A DNA stretch of 64,000 nt from Pseudomonas sp. sp1636 (GTDB taxonomy: Bacteria; Pseudomonadota; Gammaproteobacteria; Pseudomonadales; Pseudomonadaceae): contig NZ_JARRAB010000003.1 of NCBI RefSeq assembly GCF_030376615.1, positions 186,001-250,000 on the forward strand. The letters run 5' to 3'. The notes beneath the pieces were generated by a model. The model worked only from the letters and a program-made list of their open reading frames with translations, had not been told where the DNA came from and ran no database searches. The position numbers and the translations under genes were made by a program. This document shows positions 49,304 through 56,319 of the stretch, piece after piece. How positions within the stretch are numbered: the stretch's first letter is position 1; each line of letters begins with the position of its first letter.

Positions 49304-49788
49304 GGCGCCAAACCGGCATGACTCTGGTCGAGCTGGTGATCAGCATCGTCATCATCGGCATCGCCGCGGCCGCGCTGTACAGCGCCATGGCCGCCATCAC
49401 CGGGCGCTCGGCCGACCCGCTGCTGCGCCAGCAGAGCCTGGCCATCGCCGAGGCCTACCTGGAGGAAATCCTCCTGCTGCCCTATCTCGACCCCGCTACG
49501 CTGTCGGCCTGCCAGGCCATTCCAGGCAGCCGTGGGCAATTCAACGATGCCTGCGATTACCGTGGCCTCGACGATGCCGGGGCGCGTGACCTCAACGGCG
49601 TAGCGCCCGCCGCCCTGGCCAATTACCGGGTGCAGGTGGCCATTCAGCAACTGGCCAACTGGAACGGAGTGCCGGCCCTGCGGGTGGATGTAACGGTGAC
49701 CGACCCGGCCAATCGGCAGCTGTCGCTCAGCGGTTTTCGCACTTGTTATGGCGAGCGCGACAGCGCCGGGGTCGAGCAATGTCCATAA
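49300..49788 (+). CDS. mshD: MSHA minor pilin MshD
   Basis: A 162-residue prepilin with cleavage site G/MTLVELVISIVIIGIAA; the +1 residue is Met, which the peptidase accepts. GspI/PilV-like organisation: RQQSLAIAEAYLEEILLLPY follows the helix. Two Cys pairs (SACQ/DACD and TCYG/EQCP) can form disulphides. It overlaps mshC and mshO. Confidence 0.83.
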   Translation: MRRQTGMTLVELVISIVIIGIAAAALYSAMAAITGRSADPLLRQQSLAIAEAYLEEILLLPYLDPATLSACQAIPGSRGQFNDACDYRGLDDAGARDLNGVAPAALANYRVQVAIQQLANWNGVPALRVDVTVTDPANRQLSLSGFRTCYGERDSAGVEQCP

Positions 49789-50666
49789 GCCGAGAGCCTG
49801 GCTTTACCCTGGTCGAGCTGGTCATGGTGATCGCCCTGGCCGGGGTGGTCGCGGTGATGATCTCCAGCGCTTTGTCGCGCCCCCTGGAAGGTTTTGTTGC
49901 CCAGAGCCGGCGTGGCGAGCTGGTCGATCAGGCCGCCGGCGCCTTGCAGCGGATGAGCCGCGAGGTGCGCCTGGCGGTGCCCAACTCGCTGCGGGTGTCG
50001 GCCGATGGCCGTGCCCTGGAGCTGCTGCTGATCCACGACGCGGCGCGTTATCGGCCCAACCGCAACGACGGCGAGGGCCTGCGCTTCTCCAACGATCTTG
50101 CCGGCAGTTGTGCCAGCACCACCCTTGGCGGGCGCTGCGACAGCGTGCAGGTGCTGGATCCCGGCTTCGACCCGGCAGGCGCACGCTGGCTGGTGCTGTA
50201 CAACATCGGCGCCGAGTCCGGCGGTAATCCGGTTGCCGGCAGCAACGTCTGGGCGGCGGGCAACCCGGGGGTGATCACCCCGACCGGCACCAGATTCACG
50301 GCACTCGCCGGGGCGCCGGCCAATGAGAGCCATATCGCCCTGGGCAACCTGCCGGCCGGCGGTTTCCGCTTCGCTTTCGCCTCGCCGCAGCGCCGCCTGT
50401 ACCTGGCCAGTGCGGTGGTGGGCTACCGCTGCAGCGGCGGCCAACTGCTGCGCTACAGCTACAACCAGTTGCTCGCGGCGCTGCCCGTCAGCCCACCGGC
50501 CGGCTCCAACCCGCAGCCGGTGGCGCTGAGCGTCGGCAGTTGCGACTTCGCCTACCAGCCCGGCAGCAGCCAGCGCGCCGGCCTGCTGAGCCTGAACCTG
50601 GGCATCAGCCAGGCCGGCGAAACCCTGCAACTGCTGCAACAGGTGCATGTCGACAATGCGCCCTGA
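49779..50666 (+). CDS. mshO: MSHA minor pilin MshO
   Basis: A 295-residue prepilin, larger than the others as expected of MshO/GspJ. The leader MSISREPG is followed by FTLVELVMVIALAGVVAVM, then QAAGALQRMSREVRLAVPNS, typical of GspJ/PilW. The ATG at 49779 overlaps the end of mshD by 10 bases. It overlaps mshP downstream. Confidence 0.85.
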   Translation: MSISREPGFTLVELVMVIALAGVVAVMISSALSRPLEGFVAQSRRGELVDQAAGALQRMSREVRLAVPNSLRVSADGRALELLLIHDAARYRPNRNDGEGLRFSNDLAGSCASTTLGGRCDSVQVLDPGFDPAGARWLVLYNIGAESGGNPVAGSNVWAAGNPGVITPTGTRFTALAGAPANESHIALGNLPAGGFRFAFASPQRRLYLASAVVGYRCSGGQLLRYSYNQLLAALPVSPPAGSNPQPVALSVGSCDFAYQPGSSQRAGLLSLNLGISQAGETLQLLQQVHVDNAP

Positions 50667-51075
50667 TCGGTCTTGGCCCAACCCGGCCCGCGGCTTCGGC
50701 CTGGTCGCGGCGCTGTTTCTGATGATCGTCATCAGCCTGGTGGTGCTCGCCATGGCGCGCCTGTCCGCGACCCAACACGGCAGCAACAGCCTGTCGATCC
50801 AGCAGGCACGGGCTTACCAGGCGGCGCGGGCCGGCCTGGAGTGGGGCATCAGCCAGGCTATCAATGCCGGCAGCTGCGCGGCTGCCACGCCCAGCCTGAC
50901 GGGCAGCACTCTGGGCGAGTTCAGTCTCAGCGTGGACTGCCGCCGCGACGACTACATCGATGTCGACGGCTCCGCCGTGCAGATCTTCCGCCTCACCGCC
51001 GAGGCACAGAACGGCGTGCCCGGCAGCCGCCCGGACTATGCTTTTCGCCGTCTGACCGCCGTTGTGGAGCGCTAG
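50647..51075 (+). CDS. mshP: MSHA biogenesis protein MshP, PilX/GspK-like
   Basis: A 142-residue pilin-like protein. The helix after G/FGLVAALFLMIVISLVVLAMA lacks the usual Glu5, as in PilX/GspK-type tip subunits. QQARAYQAARAGLEWGISQA is the typical continuation. One Cys pair (SCAA, VDCRR). It overlaps mshO by 20 bases and mshQ starts 4 bases after its stop. Confidence 0.82.
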   Translation: MSTMRPDRSWPNPARGFGLVAALFLMIVISLVVLAMARLSATQHGSNSLSIQQARAYQAARAGLEWGISQAINAGSCAAATPSLTGSTLGEFSLSVDCRRDDYIDVDGSAVQIFRLTAEAQNGVPGSRPDYAFRRLTAVVER

Positions 51076-51078
51076 AGC

Positions 51079-54000
51079 ATGAGACTTGCCGCAATCGTGC
51101 TGATGCTGATTGGTGCGCTGTGCAGCCCGGCGCTGCTGGCGGCCAGTTGCCCCTCGGTATTCCCCGCCAGCATCACCGGCACCAGCAGCAGTCAGCTCGA
51201 CCTGAGCGCGCTGACGTGGCAAAGCTCGCCGGCGTTGGGGGCGAGTGACCGTAACCTGGGGGCCGGCAACCATTACTTCGGCGCTGGTAGCACCGGCAAC
51301 GGCTGGACGCTCACGGCCAGTGGCGGGGCGAGCACGCGGGTATTGGTCAACGGCAGCCTGACGCTCAGCAACAACAGTCAACTGAATGCCGGCGGTAACC
51401 CGCAGAACCTGATCCTGGTGGTCAACGGCAGCCTGTCGTTGGGCAACAACGTGCGCATCGCCGGCTATGTCTATGCCACCGGCGGGATCAGTTTCGGCAA
51501 CAACCTGAGCCTTAACGGGGCGATCACATCGCTCGGCGCCACCTCCACGCCGGGGGGCAACACTAGCCTCACTTACAACGCCGCGGCCATTGACCTGGCT
51601 GATTTCGGCGGCCTATGCGGCGCTGCGGCTCCGCCGCTGCTCAGCTGGCGGATGAACGAAAGCGCCTGGAGCGGCGCCGCCGGCGAGGTGCTCGACAGCT
51701 CCGCCAATGGCCTGCACGGGCGCGCCTACAACGGCGCCAGCACTGCGGGCACGACGCCGGCGCTGGCCGTAGACAGCAACGGCTATGGCACCTGCCGCTA
51801 CGGTGAATTCCGCTCAGTCGACAGTCGTTATCTGCAGATCGCCGACAGCAGCCTGCTCGACCTCGGCGGCAGCTTCACCATCGGCCTCTGGGTCAGACCC
51901 GCCAGCCTGCCGAGCAGTGGCCTGATGAGCATTCTGTCCAAGGACGAGAACTACGAGTTCCATCTCAAGCCCAATGGTCGGATCAACTGGTGGTGGCAGA
52001 CCACCGGCCCCTCGGCGACCCGCGAGTTCGACAGCACCGCCGCGTTGCCGTTGAATGCCTGGAGCCATGTGGCGATCCGCTTCAGTCCGGGCGCCCAGCG
52101 CATCTTCATCAACGGCGTGGCAGCCGGCAGCGCCAGCTTCAGCGGCACCCCGCTGCTCAACAACGACCCCTTCCAGGTCGGTCAGGATCAGGGCTTTGCC
52201 GGGCGCTATTTCGATGGTGCGCTGGACGAGCTGCGGGTGTACGACCGCGCCCTGAGCGACGCCGAAATCCTCGCCCTGATCCAGGAACGACCGGCGCTGT
52301 GCAACCCGGCGCCGGATCATTACCGCCTGGAGTTCGCCAGCAATCAGGCGCTGACCTGCAACCCCCTGGCAGTCACCCTGCGCGCCTGCCAGAACAGCGA
52401 CTGCAGCGCGAGCTACGCCAACCCGGTCACGGCCAGCCTGACCCCGGCCGGCAACTGGTCGGCCAATCCGCTGAGCTTCACCGGCAGCGCCGCCGTGCAC
52501 TACCGCCTGACCAGCGCCGGCAGCGTGCCCCTGGGCCTGAGCGCCACGCCGGCGGCGAGCAACCCGTTGCGTTGTATGGTTGGCGGGCTCGCTGGCAGTT
52601 GCACGGTGAGCTTCGCCGACAGCGGTTTTATCTTCGATGTGCCCAATTTGCTGGCCAACCGCGAATCGGCCGCAGTCGGGCTGTTCGCGGTGCGTAAGGA
52701 CGACAGCACCTTGACCTGCGTGCCGGCTTTCGAATCCGGCACGCGAACCCTGCAGTTCTGGTTCGGTTACAGCGACCCGAATACCGGCACGCGCACGGTG
52801 CGGGTCAATGGCACGCCAATCGCCGACAGCGCGCCAGGTAGCGATATCGACCTGGACTTTTCCGCGGGCGCACGCACGACTATCCGCGTGCACTACGCCG
52901 ATGCCGGCTCGATGACCCTGAATGTGCGCTATGCACCGATCGCCGGGGAGGAGGCCGGGTTGGTGATGAGTGGGGCCGATCCGTTCGTCAGCAAGCCCTA
53001 CGGCCTGTTGCTGCAGACCGACTCGACCTGCAGCCAGGCCGGTGTCGGCAGCGATTGCCCGCTGTATCCGGGGGGCGTGCGCGCCGGCGACCCCTTCAGC
53101 CTGCGGCTTCAGGCGGTGGCCTGGCAGGCCGATGGCGAGCCGTTGACGGCGGCGGAGCTGGCGGACAATTTGGTCACGCCGAACTTCCGCTTGAACAATA
53201 TCGTCCTGGGCAGCCAGGTGCTGGCGCCGGCCGGCGGCAACAACGGCATGCTGGGGGTAGCCAGTTACGCGCATGCCCTCGGCGCTCAGACCAGCGTCAG
53301 CCAGAGTCTCTCGGAGGTCGGCGTGTTCCAGCTGAGCGCCACGCCGCCGGCCAACGGCTATTTCGGCGAGACGGTCGGTGGCGGCCAGAGCGGCCTGGTC
53401 GGACGCTTCGCCCCGGCCTATCTGGGCGCCGCCGGTAGCGCCAGCCTGACCCCCAGTTGCGGCGTCTTTAGCTATCAGGGCCAGCCGATCAACTTCGCCA
53501 TTGGTCAGGAGCCGCAGCTCAGCGTGACCGGCTTCAACCGTGGCGGCGGGGTCACCCTGAACTACGACCAGACCCCGTTCTGGCGTCTGAACACGCCGCC
53601 GCGGCTGGACGATGTGCTCGATCCGGATGACGACTATGCCTCGGTCACCGGCACGCCCGCGCTGGACGCCGCCGGGCGGCTGTTGCGCACGGGAACGGCC
53701 AGCGCTTCGCTCGGCGGCGTGGACGACGGCGACGGGGCGCGCAGCTTCCGCTGGAGCGGCGAGCAGCTGAGCTATGCGCCGGCCGTGCTGCCCACCGGCG
53801 ACGAATTGCCGTTCGAGGCGGCCATCCGCCTGAGCTTTCCCGCCAGCGCCCTGACCGACCAGGACGGCGCCTGCTATGGCGCAGGCGGGCCCTGCCAGGG
53901 CTATGCGTTCGACTTCGGCGGCAGTCAGCTGCGCCTCGGCCGCCTGAGTCTGGGCAATGCCCACGGCTCGGAGCTGCAGGGGCTGGATCTGGCGCTGCGC

Positions 54001-54348
54001 CTGGAAAGCTGGCAGGCCATCGCCGGCGGCAGTTTCCAGGTCGAAGCAGAGGACGGCTGCAGCGCCGCGCTGCTGGGGATGCCGGACTTGCAGGGCTTTG
54101 TCGGCAACCTCAGCAACGGCGAAACCACGCCGAGCCTGCTCGGTCCCAGCGCCGGCCTGGGTGTTGTCCGTTTGAGCGCGCCGGGGGCGGGCAACGACGG
54201 CGCGGTGCAGGGCTATCTGCCGGCCACCCCTGGCTGGTTGCTGTACGACTGGCACGGCAGCGGTCGCCAGGCGGCCCGGGGGCTGGCCCGTTTCGGTGTC
54301 TACCGCGGCGCCGCGCCGCTGATCTTCCGCCGCGAGCTGTATCGCTAG
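51079..54348 (+). CDS. mshQ: very large MshQ-like surface protein with LamG domain
   Basis: A 1089-residue exported protein. A signal peptide (LAAIVLMLIGALCSPALLA) leads to a repetitive N-terminal segment with LVNGSLTLSNNSQLN and VNGSLSLGNNVRIAGYVYAT. A LamG/concanavalin-like domain follows (about 190-405: SFTIGLWVRPASLPSSG, YFDGALDELRVYDRALSDAE). The C-terminal half (about 430-1080) matches the DUF6701/MshQ region, with many Cys and a CxVSFADSGFIFDVPNLLANR-type motif quoted here in part. It ends the msh operon and is probably a tip or surface adhesin. Ligand unknown. Confidence 0.85.
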   Translation: MRLAAIVLMLIGALCSPALLAASCPSVFPASITGTSSSQLDLSALTWQSSPALGASDRNLGAGNHYFGAGSTGNGWTLTASGGASTRVLVNGSLTLSNNSQLNAGGNPQNLILVVNGSLSLGNNVRIAGYVYATGGISFGNNLSLNGAITSLGATSTPGGNTSLTYNAAAIDLADFGGLCGAAAPPLLSWRMNESAWSGAAGEVLDSSANGLHGRAYNGASTAGTTPALAVDSNGYGTCRYGEFRSVDSRYLQIADSSLLDLGGSFTIGLWVRPASLPSSGLMSILSKDENYEFHLKPNGRINWWWQTTGPSATREFDSTAALPLNAWSHVAIRFSPGAQRIFINGVAAGSASFSGTPLLNNDPFQVGQDQGFAGRYFDGALDELRVYDRALSDAEILALIQERPALCNPAPDHYRLEFASNQALTCNPLAVTLRACQNSDCSASYANPVTASLTPAGNWSANPLSFTGSAAVHYRLTSAGSVPLGLSATPAASNPLRCMVGGLAGSCTVSFADSGFIFDVPNLLANRESAAVGLFAVRKDDSTLTCVPAFESGTRTLQFWFGYSDPNTGTRTVRVNGTPIADSAPGSDIDLDFSAGARTTIRVHYADAGSMTLNVRYAPIAGEEAGLVMSGADPFVSKPYGLLLQTDSTCSQAGVGSDCPLYPGGVRAGDPFSLRLQAVAWQADGEPLTAAELADNLVTPNFRLNNIVLGSQVLAPAGGNNGMLGVASYAHALGAQTSVSQSLSEVGVFQLSATPPANGYFGETVGGGQSGLVGRFAPAYLGAAGSASLTPSCGVFSYQGQPINFAIGQEPQLSVTGFNRGGGVTLNYDQTPFWRLNTPPRLDDVLDPDDDYASVTGTPALDAAGRLLRTGTASASLGGVDDGDGARSFRWSGEQLSYAPAVLPTGDELPFEAAIRLSFPASALTDQDGACYGAGGPCQGYAFDFGGSQLRLGRLSLGNAHGSELQGLDLALRLESWQAIAGGSFQVEAEDGCSAALLGMPDLQGFVGNLSNGETTPSLLGPSAGLGVVRLSAPGAGNDGAVQGYLPATPGWLLYDWHGSGRQAARGLARFGVYRGAAPLIFRRELYR

Positions 54349-54531
54349 AACGCCCAGCCTCCCAAGCCGAGGACGCGCGTATACAGCCTTTGCCTCGCCG
54401 AACGAAAGCGCATCGGCCTGATGCTCGGCATGTTTCTGTTGCTGCCGGGCTCCATCCTCTCAAGAGCTGGAGCCTCCGGAAAAACCGGGGCGGTTCACTG
54501 CACCTGGCCCAAGCGAAGGGGGATGAGTCCC

Positions 54532-54574
54532 CAGGTTCAGGTTCAGGTTCAGGTTCAGGTTCAGGTTCAGGTTC
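54532..54574. repeat. hexanucleotide microsatellite (CAGGTT) x7
   Basis: Seven perfect copies of CAGGTT plus one base, in the 261-base gap after mshQ. A frame reading through it would give a Gly-Ser tract, but no credible gene contains it. A hairpin with GGCTCCA/TGGAGCC arms (54448-54474) lies about 60 bases before it. The rest of the gap shows nothing. Confidence 0.9.
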
Positions 54575-54609
54575 GGCGCGGCCAGTACCGCCGAGTCGAA
54601 GCGTCCTGA

Positions 54610-55269
54610 TTATTTAAAGCTCAGCACGTCTTGGGTCAAATCATCGATTACCGAGCGCAGATCATCCGCGGTCACCGCCTGTTTGTCGTTGCTGAGTGTC
54701 TTGCCCATGCCTTTGCGTACGACCCGCAGAACGGGCTGGCCGGTGGCGCTGTCGACCAACTCGCCTTCCAGATACAGCTCGGTGTTCTGGTCACGCTTGC
54801 CCGCCGCAGTCATTGCTCCGGCAACCAGCAGGGCTACCGGAATCACTTCATAGGGTTTGAGTCCCTGGGTGGCAGCACCGACGCCGGTGATCGCGCCACG
54901 GAACACCAGCGTCCGCGCCCCAGAGTTGGGGCTCGCGAGCTGCAGGCGCTTGGAGAGTGCCCCGCTCAGACGAGTATTGGTGTAGTTGAGCAGGTCGTTT
55001 AACGTCTCCTGGCTGAGGCGGTCGCTAGGCAGGGGCGTCGGGTAGAAACTTACCGGCTGGAAAATGACTTTATCGTAATTGGCGACATTGAAATTCGGGT
55101 CGACCCAGCGCATTACGGTATTGCCGCTGGCGGTCTGGGTTTTAGTTAATCCGTCATAGCTGGAAAGAAAACCGGAGTGTTCCGACTGGCTGACGGTTTT
55201 GCTGGCGCATCCGCCGAGCATCATCATGGCGGCCAGCAGACCGCCGAGCATTACGTGCGTTGTTTTCAT
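54610..55269 (-). CDS. DUF3313 family lipoprotein
   Basis: A 219-residue outer-membrane-type lipoprotein with lipobox MLGGC near residue 21. DUF3313 features follow: GFLSSYDGL, RWVDPNFNVANYDKVIFQPV, a gly-rich AITGVGAATQGL stretch and a C-terminal LRSVIDDLTQDVL. Family function unknown. AGGAG precedes the ATG. It faces the end of the msh operon, so is convergent with mshQ. Confidence 0.85.
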   Translation of the reverse strand: MKTTHVMLGGLLAAMMMLGGCASKTVSQSEHSGFLSSYDGLTKTQTASGNTVMRWVDPNFNVANYDKVIFQPVSFYPTPLPSDRLSQETLNDLLNYTNTRLSGALSKRLQLASPNSGARTLVFRGAITGVGAATQGLKPYEVIPVALLVAGAMTAAGKRDQNTELYLEGELVDSATGQPVLRVVRKGMGKTLSNDKQAVTADDLRSVIDDLTQDVLSFK

Positions 55270-55384
55270 CGGTGACGCTCCTTGCCAATGGTTGTGATGG
55301 ATACCGAGAGTGACGCGCTGTGAGTGCCGTTGGATCGAGTGTCCAGCCCTGCTGTCGATTTTGATGCCAGACAGGTATGGCTAT

Positions 55385-55534
55385 GTTGGGGAGTAACAAG
55401 GTGAATGCTGCGCGCAAACCCCCGTCATCCGGATCATTCCTGCTGCTGTCGAACCAATAACCTGGGCCGATCTGCAAGGTCAGAGGCTGTCCGGCCTCCT
55501 TCAGCAGTTGAGTGACAGTCATGTCGACCGGCAC
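55385..55534 (-). pseudogene. C-terminal fragment of an outer-membrane-type protein
   Basis: About 50 codons read LQIGPGYWFDSSRN and GLRAAFTLLLP, which resemble the closing strands of Pseudomonas outer-membrane/transporter-like proteins of unknown function. The frame then continues past the usual end into the leader of the DUF3313 gene, so the original stop is gone. A stop lies directly before the GTG, so nothing upstream in this frame belongs to it. Relic, low certainty. Confidence 0.35.
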
Positions 55535-55665
55535 TGATCATTCCTTGCTCCGCTAATCATAGACGGACTCTGTGTTGACACCGAAAGTCGTGGAGGTTTT
55601 CGTCCGCTAAGTGCCAGCGTTTATAACGCTAATTTTGTGAAGCCTGGGTGGCCTGAAATGCTCGT

Positions 55666-55746
55666 CTAAGTGTCGACGAGGAAGCGTTCGCGCCGGGTCT
55701 GGTTACGTTTTCTGGCGTGCTCGGCATCGGAAAACTCATCAGGCCA
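55666..55746 (-). mobile_element. relic of an IS5-type transposase N-terminus
   Basis: Leftward translation gives WPDEFSDAEHARKRN followed by QTRRERFLVDT and a stop. The FsDAE...RK..QTRRE.FL pattern is the start of many IS5-family transposases. No start codon and no further transposase sequence remain. Assignment is by pattern alone. Confidence 0.4.
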
Positions 55747-55837
55747 TGGGGCAGTGCTCGGGTTCAGCGGATGCGCTCTTTCAGCCGCTCGGAGGGGACT
55801 TGCTCGGAGTTTCCCTAACAGCAAGAAACGATAGGTG

Positions 55838-55858
55838 CGCTAAACAGCCTGTTTAGCG
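55838..55858. repeat. perfect inverted repeat
   Basis: CGCTAAACAG, one central C, then CTGTTTAGCG. It lies about 80 bases beyond the end of the DUF3703 gene on that gene's downstream side. It may be a terminator stem without T-run, or an element end. Confidence 0.55.
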
Positions 55859-55940
55859 TGCCCTTCCCTGCGAATCATGACGGTCACATCGGCAAGTGAG
55901 CAAGGAAGCCGGGTGGCGGGATCGATTTGCATGGGCGCGA

Positions 55941-56303
55941 TCACCGGTCGGATGGCTTCGGGGCGTCGTTTGCAAGCAAGGCCTGTAGTTCTTCCGGAAC
56001 CGGCATGGGCGTGAAAGCACTGACCTTGGAGCGGCCTGTATTGCCGATGGGCACCCAGATTTTGGAGAACAGCAGGGCCGCGACTATACGAGGTATTTGC
56101 CCCGCAACCTCGCGATAATCGCCAACCTGCCAGCCGAGCGTGAGCATCAGCCAGTGTGATCTGGCATGCAGCAAGGGCTGGCGCTGGGTCAGGATGTGCG
56201 TGCGCTCCAGCCATTGAAAGGCATCTGCACTGCGCATTTCCCGCATGGCGTGCTCGGCCTGTTGAAACGCTTGTTCAATCGCGAGTTGCAATGCTGCTTT
56301 CAT
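55941..56303 (-). CDS. DUF3703 family protein of the cadmium module
   Basis: A 120-residue soluble protein with QLAIEQAFQQAEHAMREM, WLERTHILTQ, HWLMLTLGWQ and a C-terminal PIGNTGRSKVSAFTPMPVPEEL, hallmarks of DUF3703. The family travels with CadA/CzcA-type metal-resistance genes and has no known function. The ATG at 56303 has GGAGG ten bases upstream; the longer frame runs antisense to codons of cadA. It begins 16 bases after the cadA stop and so shares its transcript. Confidence 0.82.
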   Translation of the reverse strand: MKAALQLAIEQAFQQAEHAMREMRSADAFQWLERTHILTQRQPLLHARSHWLMLTLGWQVGDYREVAGQIPRIVAALLFSKIWVPIGNTGRSKVSAFTPMPVPEELQALLANDAPKPSDR

Positions 56304-56319
56304 CTCCAATCCTCCGTTC

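Larger units (their letters stand above)
55535..55940. other. 406-base gap with relics and a palindrome, no intact gene
   Basis: Contains a probable transposase relic (55666-55746, listed) and a 21-base perfect inverted repeat (55838-55858, listed). The remainder shows no coding signal. The mix of fragments suggests past insertion and deletion events at the edge of the cadmium module. Confidence 0.5.

Noticed and set aside
51814..54255. 813-codon open frame antisense to mshQ
   Set aside because: A shadow of the MshQ-like coding sequence; no start signal, and composition (Gly/Ala/Gln/Arg-rich) is not protein-like.
54390..54617. Open frame encoding a Gly-Ser repeat after mshQ
   Set aside because: The Gly-Ser tract is just the CAGGTT microsatellite translated; flanking residues show no coding bias.
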